From: Archangium lansingense
Lineage (GTDB): Bacteria > Myxococcota > Myxococcia > Myxococcales > Myxococcaceae
Length of the DNA stretch: 64,000 nucleotides
Assembly: GCF_026626635.1 (NCBI RefSeq)
Contig: NZ_JAPNKA010000001.1
Location: 5,146,001-5,210,000 of the forward strand
Direction of reading: 5' to 3'
Shown here: positions 53,637 through 61,951 of the stretch, in pieces
How the letters are laid out: each line of letters opens with the position of its first letter
Position numbering within the stretch: the stretch's first letter is position 1
Notes under the pieces: model-generated
Told to the model about the DNA's origin: nothing
The model's input: the letters and a program-made list of their open reading frames with translations, nothing else
The model's database searches: none
Program-made: the position numbers and the translations under genes

Positions 53637-54626
53637 ATGCCGCTCTCGCTGCGCGATACCGCCTTTGCCTTGGATGCCGTCGAGACCGGGCCATGGAGCA
53701 TGCGTGCCTCACTCGCCGTTCCGATGTTCCCGGCCTTTCCCAGTGGAGTGGTCTCCGTCCGCCAGCTCGCACGACGGTTCAGTGCTGCTGGCGGGGCTCT
53801 GCGGTCGCTAGCGCAGGGCAAAGCCAACGTCTGGGCTCACATGGACCGGCGGGTCATCGTCGCGGAGCTTCGCGACCGCCTTCGCGACCCCATGATCCTG
53901 GACCAGGATCCCACGGGCCTCTGCGGTCCGCTCTCCATCGTGATGGAGCTCGCGCGGCGCGCCCCCACCCGCTACGTCCTCGCAGCCAAGGAGCTCCTCG
54001 AGGCAGGAAAGCTCACCTGCGCAACGGGGCGTGTCATCGAGGCGGAGGCGGAGCTTCGTCAGGAGCTGGTCATCGCGGGTGACATCGGGCAGGTGGACTG
54101 GTTGCTCGCCGCCACGATGCGCGACGACGAGAACATCTGGGAGGACATCGACGACACGGCCAATGGCCTCGAATCCATGACCTTCTGGGGAGAGCAGCGG
54201 GGGTGGATACGCGACGTCCTGAATCTCCCCAGCGGCGGGTGGGAAACCTGCTTCAACTCGGGAGAGGTGGACTGCATGAAGAAAGCGGAGCAGGCCGTCA
54301 AGGCTGGAGGCGTCGCCTTCTTCCTGGTCGATGCGAACGTCATCAAAGATGGCGGGAGCGACCACGAGGAGGAGATGTACTGGCAGAGGTCGACGCACAA
54401 GGCGCGGACAGCCCCCACTTCGCTGAGTAGCAAGGTTCACAGCAAAGACGATGACTTCCCGCCCGATCATTGGGTCGCGTATCTCGGGGGCCTCAACCTG
54501 GGCGATGACCCGGATTCTGGCGCGCCCGTGGCCATCCGCCTGTGGTCGTGGGGGCGCGAGTACCTGGTAACGGGAACGGTGGATGCGTTCACGGAGTACC
54601 TCTACGCGGTCGCCACGGGACACTGA
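53637..54626 (+). CDS. Papain-like cysteine-protease candidate, function unknown
   Basis: The 329-residue protein has a candidate catalytic Cys96 in QDPTGLCGPLSIVMELARRA. The Gln six residues earlier could form the oxyanion hole. His278 in DHWVAYLGGL is followed by a Trp/Arg-rich end (IRLWSWGREYLVTGTVDAF). This Q...C...H order and CG-P context fit papain-like or C39-like folds. Between them are other conserved-looking blocks (WEDIDDTANGLESMTFWG, GGVAFFLVDANVI). No signal peptide is present. ATG 53637 follows GGGGAAG. It may be a toxin or secreted effector, but this is inference; a non-enzymatic role is possible. Confidence 0.65.
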   Translation: MPLSLRDTAFALDAVETGPWSMRASLAVPMFPAFPSGVVSVRQLARRFSAAGGALRSLAQGKANVWAHMDRRVIVAELRDRLRDPMILDQDPTGLCGPLSIVMELARRAPTRYVLAAKELLEAGKLTCATGRVIEAEAELRQELVIAGDIGQVDWLLAATMRDDENIWEDIDDTANGLESMTFWGEQRGWIRDVLNLPSGGWETCFNSGEVDCMKKAEQAVKAGGVAFFLVDANVIKDGGSDHEEEMYWQRSTHKARTAPTSLSSKVHSKDDDFPPDHWVAYLGGLNLGDDPDSGAPVAIRLWSWGREYLVTGTVDAFTEYLYAVATGH

Positions 54627-55025
54627 GCCCTCCCCAAACAGGTGCGGAGGAGGCGAGCGTGGTGAGTGAGCCGTGCAGGTGGCCCCGTCACAGCGTGGAC
54701 GGATGCTCGGGCAGGCTCGCCAGGCCTTGAAATCCGGATCCCCCTCGGCTCCCTGCCGCATCTTCCCTTCGATGCGGCCGATGAACAGGGCGTGCGCAGC
54801 GGTCGGGTGGACCAGTGGAACGGCTGGAGGTTCCACTCCTGGAAGATGGCAAGGTCTTGACGAGTCACCGCCTCGCTTGACGCGTCAATGACACGCCACG
54901 CCCCTGACCGCCGCTGTTTCGTCCGTGAGCCTTCGCTGGGACGACGGCCCGTTTAGGGCGGCATGCTGCGTGCACACGCATCCCCGCGGCACTTCTGGTG
55001 CACACGATGAAGGGAGAAACACCGC
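54627..55025. other. 399-bp intergenic region with tandem palindromes
   Basis: Only short, unsupported open frames are present. The notable content is the pair of palindromic sites at 54857-54888. No convincing sigma-70 promoter was found between those sites and the protease start. Confidence 0.5.
54857..54888. promoter_or_regulatory. Tandem palindromic operators TTGACGAGTCA and TTGACGCGTCAA
   Basis: Two palindromes of the form TTGAC-NN-GTCA(A) start 20 bp apart (54857 and 54877), about two helical turns. The second is a perfect 12-bp palindrome. This spacing is typical for cooperative dimer binding. They lie about 140 bp upstream of the trypsin-like lipoprotein gene. The regulator is unknown. 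Confidence 0.5.
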
Positions 55026-55814
55026 ATGCGTTTCATGTTTGGAATGGTTGTCGCGATGGGTCTGCTGGGTTGCGGCGGGGCGGACACGGACGATGTCAGC
55101 GGGCTCGAGGGTGTTGGGAGCGTGGGTGGAGAAATCGTCGGCGGGTATGCGTCCCCAGCAGGCGAGGCTCCGTGGCAGGTTTCCCTGCGGAATACCTCTC
55201 ACTTTTGTGGAGGTGTGATCTATAATTCCAAAACGGTGATCACGGCTGCCCACTGCGTGGCCGGAAGACAACCTTCGGAGATCTCGGTCAGATACAACAG
55301 TCTGTATCATGGGTCCGGGGGAGCGCTCGTTTCCGTCAGCTCGATCGTTGTGCATCCTTCCTACAATTTTTCAACCATCGACAACGACATCGCGCTGATC
55401 AAACTCTCCTCTGCTATGACTTTGGGCTCAACCCAAGCAAAGGCCGTCAAGCTGCCTGCTCCAGGTTCGGATCCAGCGGTGAAAGCGACGGCACTGGCCT
55501 CGGGTTGGGGAGTGATCTCGTACGGCAGCTCGGCCCTTCCGGCCGCTCTGCGGAGTGTAAGCCTTCCCATCGTCTCGCGTGCGACCGCGCAGGCGGGTTA
55601 CGGCTCTATGGTCATCACGAAGAACATGATCGCCGCGGGGCCGACGGAGGGAGGCAAGGACACCTGCCAGGGAGACAGTGGAGGCCCCCTGGTCATCAAT
55701 GGCGAGCTCGTGGGGATCACGAGCTGGGGCTGGGATTGCGCGGCATCGAATCGTCCGGGCATCTACACCCGGGTCGGCAAATACGTCGACTGGATCAAGA
55801 ACAACGCTGGGTAG
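55026..55814 (+). CDS. Trypsin-like serine protease lipoprotein (family S1)
   Basis: The 262-residue protein has a lipoprotein signal (MFGMVVAMGLLGC). The chymotrypsin-family domain begins at IVGGYASPAGEAPWQVSL, with activation at the Ile. The triad is His76 (TAAHC), Asp121 (DNDIALIKL) and Ser218 (GDSGGP). Asp212 in KDTCQGDSG corresponds to trypsin Asp189, so cleavage after Lys or Arg is predicted. The pre-domain of about 30 residues may be a propeptide. S1A proteases are mainly eukaryotic but are common in predatory bacteria. It is 17 bp upstream of the LolA-like gene. Confidence 0.93.
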   Translation: MRFMFGMVVAMGLLGCGGADTDDVSGLEGVGSVGGEIVGGYASPAGEAPWQVSLRNTSHFCGGVIYNSKTVITAAHCVAGRQPSEISVRYNSLYHGSGGALVSVSSIVVHPSYNFSTIDNDIALIKLSSAMTLGSTQAKAVKLPAPGSDPAVKATALASGWGVISYGSSALPAALRSVSLPIVSRATAQAGYGSMVITKNMIAAGPTEGGKDTCQGDSGGPLVINGELVGITSWGWDCAASNRPGIYTRVGKYVDWIKNNAG

Positions 55815-55831
55815 GGAAGGGGATAAGAGAG

Positions 55832-56566
55832 ATGACTGCCTTTATCAGGAGGCTTGTCGCTGTGAGCCTCATCGTGAGCGGCACGGCCCGCGCTGATGCG
55901 GCGGGTGACAAGGTGCTCGCCGCCATGGACGCGGCCATGAACCGCGCCAAGACCTTGACCTTCGAATACGAGGGCACCAACCAGGAGCCCGGTAAGGCGG
56001 AGCGGAAGCTGGGGATGAGGGTCCAATGCAAGGGAAGCAAAAGACTCAGTGAGTTCCTCGCTCCCGCGGACATGAAGGGGACCCGGGCCCTGATCATCTC
56101 TCCGACGCAGATGTACGTCTACCTGCCCGCCTTCAAGAAGGTCCGGCGCATTGCCAGCCACACCAGCGATCAGGGCTTCCTCGGCCTCGCCTACAGCTTG
56201 GACGACATGGCCACGGCGTCGTACAGCGGCTCCTACACCGCCCAGATCGCCTCGGAAACGCCCACGCAGTGGAAGCTCATCGCCACGCCCAAGGCCGGCC
56301 TCACGCCGACGTACTCGAAGATCACGTTCATGGTGAACAAGGACAGGACCTTGCCGAGCGAGCTCCAGTACTTCAATGCGGCGGGCACGAACATCAAGAC
56401 CGAGACCCGCTCCCAGTACACCTGCGAGGGAAACGTCTGCAGCCCGACCGAGCTCAAGATGGTCGACAACACAGGGGGCAACTGGACCCGGCTTGTCCGC
56501 AAGAGCTGGAAGGTGAACGAGGCCATCGCCGACGACGTCTTCTCGACCCGCAACCTGGGGGAGTAA
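55832..56566 (+). CDS. LolA-like outer-membrane lipoprotein-sorting family protein
   Basis: The 244-residue protein has a signal peptide (FIRRLVAVSLIVSGTARADA). The core has the pattern of the LolA-like family: KRLSEFLAPADMKGTRALII, QMYVYLPAFKKVRRIASH, GLAYSLDDMATASY and TQWKLIATPKAG. This fold is a half beta-barrel that carries lipids or lipoproteins across the periplasm. It sits 17 bp after the S1 protease lipoprotein gene, so the two are probably cotranscribed. Confidence 0.82.
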   Translation: MTAFIRRLVAVSLIVSGTARADAAGDKVLAAMDAAMNRAKTLTFEYEGTNQEPGKAERKLGMRVQCKGSKRLSEFLAPADMKGTRALIISPTQMYVYLPAFKKVRRIASHTSDQGFLGLAYSLDDMATASYSGSYTAQIASETPTQWKLIATPKAGLTPTYSKITFMVNKDRTLPSELQYFNAAGTNIKTETRSQYTCEGNVCSPTELKMVDNTGGNWTRLVRKSWKVNEAIADDVFSTRNLGE

Positions 56567-56593
56567 TAAAACTGGTTGCATACGCAAGGATGA

Positions 56594-57400
56594 ATGAGAG
56601 GTTGGCACCTCGTGAGCACCAGACCCACTCAACTCCCCGCTCCAGCAGCACTCGAAGCCATTCAGCGCGAAGGTGCTGCACAGCAGGCCGGCTTGGTTCA
56701 GTGGCTCCGTTCGTTCCTCCTTCGGTTCCTGCCGCTCCCTCGCTACGGGCGGCGGGCTCTCGCCTTCCGGCCCCGGTTCCGCCTCCGCTCGAGGGAGTCC
56801 CTGTGCCTTGTGGTGATGCTGAGCTCGCTATGGGGGATGGGGGCCTGCCGTTCGGCCGGTGGGGAGCGGAGCGAGCCACGGGATGGCACGGCCTCAGGAC
56901 AAGCCCCGGGTGTTGCGAGCGCTGTGGTGGAGGTGGGTGACGGCGGTCTGGAGGCGGGGGCCTTGGCGGGGGGCGAGCCATCTACCGGCTCGGGCTGTAC
57001 CGATGATGAACGGGAGGACGACGACACACTGGAACAAGCGCTGGCCGCCGGGGCCGTCTCCCACGTCTTCAGCGATCCCCCGCGCCCTCTGCAGCTCACG
57101 GGGAGTGTGGCGTGCCCCGGAGATGCGGACTGGATTCACGCCTATGGGGACTGCTGCTACCAGGCGGGGGTGGTCGTGCGCTGGGATGCATCGCTGGGGC
57201 CGCTCGACGTCGAGCTCCTCGATGAAAAGGGCCATCCGCTCCCGCTGAACCGGCCCGGTGACCTCGCCCAGCACAAGCCGGGCGAGGTGCGCCTCCTTCG
57301 CGCCGAGCACGGCGGCCATTTCCTCGTCCGCATTCGAGCCTCCGGAACGGTCGCGGTGCCGTACTCCGTTGCCGTGTTTGCGCCCGTGTTCGTCCGATAG
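56594..57400 (+). CDS. Putative lipoprotein with PPC-like domain
   Basis: The first 70 codons from ATG 56594 (AAGGA upstream) are Arg-rich and unlike a normal leader. A lipoprotein-type signal LCLVVMLSSLWGMGAC begins near residue 71, so the true start may lie close to residue 60-75. After an acidic linker, residues 150-268 resemble a pre-peptidase C-terminal beta-sandwich (GSVACPGDADWIHAYGDCCY, GHFLVRIRASGTVAVPYSV). Function unknown. It lies 27 bp after the LolA-like gene. Confidence 0.6.
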   Translation: MRGWHLVSTRPTQLPAPAALEAIQREGAAQQAGLVQWLRSFLLRFLPLPRYGRRALAFRPRFRLRSRESLCLVVMLSSLWGMGACRSAGGERSEPRDGTASGQAPGVASAVVEVGDGGLEAGALAGGEPSTGSGCTDDEREDDDTLEQALAAGAVSHVFSDPPRPLQLTGSVACPGDADWIHAYGDCCYQAGVVVRWDASLGPLDVELLDEKGHPLPLNRPGDLAQHKPGEVRLLRAEHGGHFLVRIRASGTVAVPYSVAVFAPVFVR

Positions 57401-57405
57401 GACGC

Positions 57406-57900
57406 CTAGCTCTTCCCGTCGTACGCGGCCTGCAGCTTTGCGATGTCGAGCTTGATCATCTTCAACATCACGTCGGTGACGCGCTTGGAGCGAACGGGAT
57501 CCTTGTCCGCCATCATCTCGTCCATCACCGCCGGAACGATCTGCCAGCAGACGCCGTACTTGTCTCGCAGCCAGCCGCACGCCTCCGGCTTGCCCCCCTG
57601 CAGCAGCGCATCCCAGTAGCGGTCGAGCTCCTTCTGATCGTCGCAAACGACCACCATCGAGATGGCATGGTTGAACGGGTCGAGTGGCCCCGCGCTGATC
57701 GCTTGAAACGGCTGGCCGAACAGCGTGAAGTCCACGACTTTCACCGTGCCCGCGGGTCCGCTTGGCGTCTCGCTCTGCAGCGTGGTCACTCGGTCGACGC
57801 GCGAGTCGGGGAAGATCGACGCGTAGAACGCAGCCGCCGCCTCCGCCTCTTTCGCGTACCAGAAGTGAGGAAATATCTTCGAGCTTCGCTTGAGAGCCAT
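57406..57900 (-). CDS. VOC superfamily protein (PhnB/3-demethylubiquinone methyltransferase-like)
   Basis: The 164-residue protein belongs to the glyoxalase/VOC fold group often annotated as PhnB. Signatures are FPHFWYAKEAEAAAAFYASI, DFTLFGQPFQAISAGP, FNHAISMVVVCDDQKELDRY and GWLRDKYGVCWQIVP. The enzymatic activity is unknown for this group. ATG 57900 with GGAGGG upstream is clear; the longer in-frame start is not needed. Confidence 0.92.
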   Translation of the reverse strand: MALKRSSKIFPHFWYAKEAEAAAAFYASIFPDSRVDRVTTLQSETPSGPAGTVKVVDFTLFGQPFQAISAGPLDPFNHAISMVVVCDDQKELDRYWDALLQGGKPEACGWLRDKYGVCWQIVPAVMDEMMADKDPVRSKRVTDVMLKMIKLDIAKLQAAYDGKS

Positions 57901-58112
57901 GTCATCCCTCCGAGAAATGGGTTCGACGCTTAGACTCCCGGACCCACCGAAAATCATCGGTCGCTCGTGTGTCCCCCCGAGTCAGCCCCGGTCTTCAAGT
58001 CATTCCGAGGACTTACGGATGGCACGCGGGGGCGCTCTGCCTGGCGGAGCGCAGGGAAGCGTTCGAGCGCTTCGAATCCGGAGAGCGGAGATCTCGGCTA
58101 AGAGGTGGCCCC

Positions 58113-58631
58113 ATGCTCCCCTTGCAACGCTGGTTGCCGCCTGACCAGGCCGCCACCTATCTGCACCCCTACAGCGGATTCCGGACCCGGGGCTCCCGGA
58201 TGGGCATGGACGTGGATCCCCAGGTCCTCGCGTACGGTTCCAACAGGAGTGGGGCCGGGGTGTTCACGGGCGGGCGTGTCCCGTCACTGGCCCTGGAAAA
58301 CCCCCGAGGCTCGACCTTCATCGAAGGTGATCTCATCGTCGACGGATGGCTCGAGAACCTGGGCGGACTCGTCTTTGTCCGCGGCAATCTCGTCGCGCAG
58401 ACGCTCTACACGAGCGGCTACCTCGTTGTCCTCGGAGAGCTCCGCGTGCGCCGTCTGTTCGGTGAGGACGAGCCGTACGGCACGTACGTCTTTGGCGACG
58501 CGTACGTCGAGAGCGCTGTCTTCTCTCACAACCACCACTTCGACGTGTGGGGAAGGGCGGAGCTGGGTGGGGTGGTCCATGACGAGTCCGACGGGTACGA
58601 GGCCCTGCGGCGGTGGCTCGTCACCTGGTGA
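58113..58631 (+). CDS. Hypothetical protein with beta-helix (bactofilin-like) repeats
   Basis: From ATG 58113 (AGAGG upstream) the protein has 172 residues. The middle repeats short strand motifs, FIEGDLIVDGWLENLGGLVF, VRGNLVAQTLYTSGYLVVLG and YVFGDAYVESAVF, as in polymer-forming bactofilin-type beta-helices. It has no signal peptide. An upstream in-frame start at 57969 lacks support. Its stop codon abuts the GTG of the next gene. Function unknown. Confidence 0.65.
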   Translation: MLPLQRWLPPDQAATYLHPYSGFRTRGSRMGMDVDPQVLAYGSNRSGAGVFTGGRVPSLALENPRGSTFIEGDLIVDGWLENLGGLVFVRGNLVAQTLYTSGYLVVLGELRVRRLFGEDEPYGTYVFGDAYVESAVFSHNHHFDVWGRAELGGVVHDESDGYEALRRWLVTW

Positions 58632-58997
58632 GTGACTCCCGGTCCCAGGTGGGAGGACACCCTGGATGACGTCCGAGTCGGCCTCCGCATGCTGGCCGAG
58701 CGCTGGGGTCCGCTCCCCGAGGAGTGGGCCGGGCGCCGGTACACCCTGAAACCGGAGGAGGCCGCCGAGGCCGAGCGGCTCCTGGTTCTCAGGCCGCCCA
58801 CCCTCACGGAACTGGAGGAGTGGCTCCGCTCGAAGGAACGCACCCAGAGGCAGCAGCTCGAGGAACTCCGCGCCCGCTGGCTCCCCCGGTTGGGGGACGC
58901 CGCCGTTCGTTCCGAGGCCGCGCAACTGATTCGCAAGGCCATCAACTCCAAGAAGCTCGTCAACGAGCGGGACGCCCTCTTGAAGGCGCTCGAGTAG
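58632..58997 (+). CDS. Hypothetical helical protein
   Basis: The 121-residue protein begins at GTG 58632 immediately after the preceding stop, suggesting translational coupling. It is rich in Glu, Arg and Leu (LTELEEWLRSKERTQRQQLE) and predicted mostly helical. No domain is recognised. It may act with the bactofilin-like protein. Confidence 0.6.
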   Translation: MTPGPRWEDTLDDVRVGLRMLAERWGPLPEEWAGRRYTLKPEEAAEAERLLVLRPPTLTELEEWLRSKERTQRQQLEELRARWLPRLGDAAVRSEAAQLIRKAINSKKLVNERDALLKALE

Positions 58998-59067
58998 CCC
59001 CTGGCCGGGGTCCTGTGCCGGGGCTGCTGCGCGAATCGGCTCTGTCAGCTATCCACAGGCCCGAGCG

Positions 59068-59107
59068 GAGACGGTGTCAAAGGACTCGAAATGAGGGACT
59101 CGAGCCC
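59068..59107. repeat. Dispersed 40-bp repeat, copy A
   Basis: GAGACGGTGTCAAAGGACTC plus CGAAATGAGGGACTCGAGCC-type sequence. Near-identical copies are at 61787 and 61842; shorter or inverted ones are at 61881, 63005 and 63866. Confidence 0.8.
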
Positions 59108-59177
59108 CCTCTCCTTCACCCTGCCTCTCCTCTGACACGGGCGTTCCAAGATCAACCCTTGATGTGAGGCATTGCCC

Positions 59178-59393
59178 ATGATGCTCGTTTCCATCGCTTC
59201 CGTCCTGCTGGCCAACACGCTCGCCCAGACCCCCACCACCACGACCGCTCCGGCGGCCTTCCCCTATTGTGGCGTGGAGATCCAGCTCAAGTCGTGGAAG
59301 GGGGACTACCTGAGCCGTACCGACGCGGCCCAGGCCGTCACCGCGGCGGCCACCGGCACCGGCACCGTGTGGACCCTGCTCGTGGAGCCCTGA
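59178..59393 (+). CDS. Small secreted protein, probable truncated lectin/fascin-like repeat
   Basis: The 71-residue protein has a signal peptide (MMLVSIASVLLANTLA). A single segment VEIQLKSWKGDYLSRTDAAQ resembles the first repeat of beta-trefoil lectin or fascin-like proteins. It ends soon after (GTVWTLLVEP). A full trefoil needs about 130 residues, so this is likely a fragment. GAGG lies 9 nt before ATG 59178. Confidence 0.5.
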   Translation: MMLVSIASVLLANTLAQTPTTTTAPAAFPYCGVEIQLKSWKGDYLSRTDAAQAVTAAATGTGTVWTLLVEP

Positions 59394-59498
59394 GGCTCCC
59401 ACTTCGGGGGGGAGGAGCCGCTCGGGGCCCCCGGGGGAGACTTGGATGCATGGGGTGGTAGTTGTAGCCTCGTTGCAAGAAAGGCCGATTCCAGACGC

Positions 59499-61643
59499 AT
59501 GCCCGGGCATTTCGCGAACCTCTCTCTCCTGGTCCGCAGTTCCGACGAAGAGCTGGCGCTGCTGGTGGCGCAGTCCGACTTCGGAAACTTCGTGGCTGAC
59601 AGGGACCTTCCGCTCCTGCGCGAGCGGCTGCTCCGGCTCGAACGCGAGCGGGGCGTCACGGAGCTCCACCGGCGGGTCTCCGAGAAGGTCCTGGGGGCGG
59701 GCGCGCGGCTCGTGGAGACCCCGCGCTACGCGGGCCCGCTGCGTGCCTTCTCGCTCAGCCCCTGCGGCCGTTATCTGGCCATCGCCAGCCAACGCGACGA
59801 GGGCAAGTCGTCCCTGAATGGCGTCCTGCGCATCTGGGAGCTGGCGATGGGCTGTGTGGTCGACGCGGTCGCCTTCGAGGGGAACGTCGGTGGCTGGAGG
59901 GAAAGCTCCACCCTCCAGTGGTCGCCTTCGGGATCGTGGCTCGGGGTCACCTTCGATTACGCCATCGTCGGCGTGATGCGGGCCTTCGCGGGCACCCGGC
60001 CTTCGTTCACCGTCGACGTCACGCGGCGTTGGGGTTCTCCACCTCCGTGGAGCGTCATCAATCCGGAGCACGTGGTCAACCAGGGCCACCCGCCCGCCTG
60101 GTGCTGGTCTCCCGATGAGAAGGCCCTGTTCATCTCCACGCGCGGGCCGGACCATGCGCGCGGGTGCATCGTTCCCTTCAAGGACGGGCAGGCCGTCCGC
60201 GAGGACAGTGAAGGGGTGCGCTGGTGCCCGGCCCGGCTCGGGGGCGAGCACTCGAAGACCTACCCCCTCACGTGGGTCCGCTGGAGCCCCGATGGCTCAC
60301 GGGTCTTCGGTCATTGCAAGGACTCGTGCGACTGGTGGGAGCGGGACTCGGTCCGGGACGACTATTACGACTTTGTCTCCGTCACCGATGTCCAGAGTGG
60401 CAACCTCCAGTTCGCCTCCGAGGACGTGACATTCCCCCTGGCCTTCTCACCGGATGGTGCGTTCCTGGCCCATGGGCGCAAGCGGCCCGTGCTCGCCGAC
60501 GGACGCACCGGCCAGCCGGTGGCGGAGCTCAGCGAGCAGCTCGCTCCGTGCGACCTCGAGGCCGAAGGGTTCGTCTGGTCCCAGGATGGCCGCCGGCTGG
60601 CCGTGATCAGCAACCTGGGGAGCCACCCCGACGACGACGACCCGCTCCTGCCGCCCCTCGACCATGAGCACCCCGCGGTCTTCGTCTTCGACGAGGGGCG
60701 GTTCCGGTTCCACCTGAAGATGGAGTCCTACTGGTTCGCTGGAACGCGAAACCCCGACCTCCAGTGCTGGGCCTGGTCGCCCGATGGCTCCATGGGGGCG
60801 TGTCTGGATGAGCGGCGAATCATGGTGTGGGAACTGGGCGCCGCCCCCAGGCTGCTTCGGCGCATCGAGAACGTCGGCCGCGTCGTGGGCCTGGTGTGGG
60901 GCGCGGACAACACGCTCGTGGGTCTGGGGGACGAGGAGATCGCATTCTGGGACGTGTCGGACGGACACCTGCGTGCGCACCATTCGTTCGCCAGGGAGCC
61001 GGGCCATGCACCTCCGCCTGAATCATGGAACCCCTGCCCGGAGGGCCGCGCGCAGGGCCTTCCCACGAAACAAGGGTGGGCCTTCACCCGCGTGCTTCCA
61101 GACGGCACGGTGGTTTGTCCGCCTGAGGTGCGGGAGCAGCTCGCGCCGCGGTTGATGTTCGCGGTGGAGGAGCGCCATGCCTGGCCCTGGCGCTGGGCGG
61201 TGGGGACCCGGCACACGCGGCTGGAGGACTGGCCCTCCCATTCCGTCGCGGGCGCTCCTGTGCAGGCGGCCCCGTTCGCCGAGCACCGCATCCACGTGCC
61301 CGAGGGTGAGACGGCGGAGCAGGCGAAGGCGCGTCGCGCGGAGTGGGGGCCCCTGGAGCGATACCAGGCCCCCACGCTCCCTGCCTCGCACTACCGCGCA
61401 GACCCCGTGTTCACGAGAGGGCCCACCCTCTGCCGCGACAACCTCGCGCCCTACGTGGGGCGGGTGATGCTCGTCTGCGCGTACGACGCCTGGTTGCGGT
61501 ACTACACCGCGACGCTGCTCGAGGTCACCGCGGACGGAATGCTCCTTCATACCGAGGAGCCCGGGCACCGGGTGACCGACCGCATCCGCCCGTTCGACTC
61601 CATCCTCTGGATGGGGCCGGCGGTCCCGCTGCGGGGGCCCTAA
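59499..61643 (+). CDS. WD40-type beta-propeller protein
   Basis: The 714-residue protein has propeller-blade patterns such as FSLSPCGRYLAIASQ, LQWSPSGSWLGVTF, VRWSPDGSRVFGH, LAFSPDGAFLAHGR, FVWSQDGRRLAVIS and WAWSPDGSMGACLD, at about residues 80-480. The C-terminal 220 residues are not recognised. It has no signal peptide. ATG 59499 was chosen; the frame is open from a TTG at 59442. The stop TAA (61641-61643) lies in the terminal repeat of a MITE-like element; removing the element would leave TAG at the same codon. Confidence 0.8.
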   Translation: MPGHFANLSLLVRSSDEELALLVAQSDFGNFVADRDLPLLRERLLRLERERGVTELHRRVSEKVLGAGARLVETPRYAGPLRAFSLSPCGRYLAIASQRDEGKSSLNGVLRIWELAMGCVVDAVAFEGNVGGWRESSTLQWSPSGSWLGVTFDYAIVGVMRAFAGTRPSFTVDVTRRWGSPPPWSVINPEHVVNQGHPPAWCWSPDEKALFISTRGPDHARGCIVPFKDGQAVREDSEGVRWCPARLGGEHSKTYPLTWVRWSPDGSRVFGHCKDSCDWWERDSVRDDYYDFVSVTDVQSGNLQFASEDVTFPLAFSPDGAFLAHGRKRPVLADGRTGQPVAELSEQLAPCDLEAEGFVWSQDGRRLAVISNLGSHPDDDDPLLPPLDHEHPAVFVFDEGRFRFHLKMESYWFAGTRNPDLQCWAWSPDGSMGACLDERRIMVWELGAAPRLLRRIENVGRVVGLVWGADNTLVGLGDEEIAFWDVSDGHLRAHHSFAREPGHAPPPESWNPCPEGRAQGLPTKQGWAFTRVLPDGTVVCPPEVREQLAPRLMFAVEERHAWPWRWAVGTRHTRLEDWPSHSVAGAPVQAAPFAEHRIHVPEGETAEQAKARRAEWGPLERYQAPTLPASHYRADPVFTRGPTLCRDNLAPYVGRVMLVCAYDAWLRYYTATLLEVTADGMLLHTEEPGHRVTDRIRPFDSILWMGPAVPLRGP

Positions 61644-61745
61644 GCGCCCGGACATCAATTCTGTCTACCTGCCCCGCCCCCTGCGAGGTAGCGCAGCAGG
61701 AGCCTCACGCCGGAGGTGTACAACATTCATGTCCGGGCGCTTAGG
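61639..61745. mobile_element. MITE-like element of IS630/mariner type inserted at CTAG
   Basis: A perfect 17-bp inverted repeat CCTAAGCGCCCGGACAT (61639-61655) and its complement (61729-61745) bracket 73 bp without coding content. The TA at each end is flanked by C on the left and G on the right, as expected from insertion into CTAG with TA duplication. IS630-type elements do this. Confidence 0.65.
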
Positions 61746-61786
61746 ACGACCTCAGGGGCGAACGCAGCGGCACACGGGTGAGCTCG

Positions 61787-61826
61787 GAGACGGTGTCAAA
61801 GGACTCGAAATGAGGGACTCGAGCCC
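61787..61826. repeat. Dispersed 40-bp repeat, copy B
   Basis: Nearly identical to copy A at 59068, direct orientation. Separated from copy C by 15 bp. Confidence 0.8.
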
Positions 61827-61841
61827 CGGAGATGGTGTCCG

Positions 61842-61880
61842 GAGACGGTGTCAAAGGACTCGAAATGAGGGACTCGAGCC
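61842..61880. repeat. Dispersed 40-bp repeat, copy C, joined to an inverted diverged copy
   Basis: Same as copies A and B. It runs directly into an inverted diverged copy (61881 to about 61900), forming the palindrome ACTCGAGCC-G-GGCTCGAGT. Confidence 0.75.
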
Positions 61881-61899
61881 GGGCTCGAGTTCTTTGATA

Positions 61900-61937
61900 C
61901 CCTCCAGAGGACACCCTCCAGAGGACACCCTCCAGAG
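61900..61937. repeat. 14-bp tandem repeat, about 2.7 copies
   Basis: ACCCTCCAGAGGAC occurs twice in full and once in part, ending at the edge of the istA fragment. It may mark a deletion or slippage junction. Confidence 0.6.
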
Positions 61938-61951
61938 CCAGCGACGCGCTC

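Larger units (their letters stand above)
61644..61951. other. Intergenic region made of MITE and repeats
   Basis: This 308-bp stretch holds the inner part and right end of the MITE-like element, two dispersed 40-bp repeats, an inverted diverged copy, and a 14-bp tandem repeat. No gene is supported. Confidence 0.6.
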
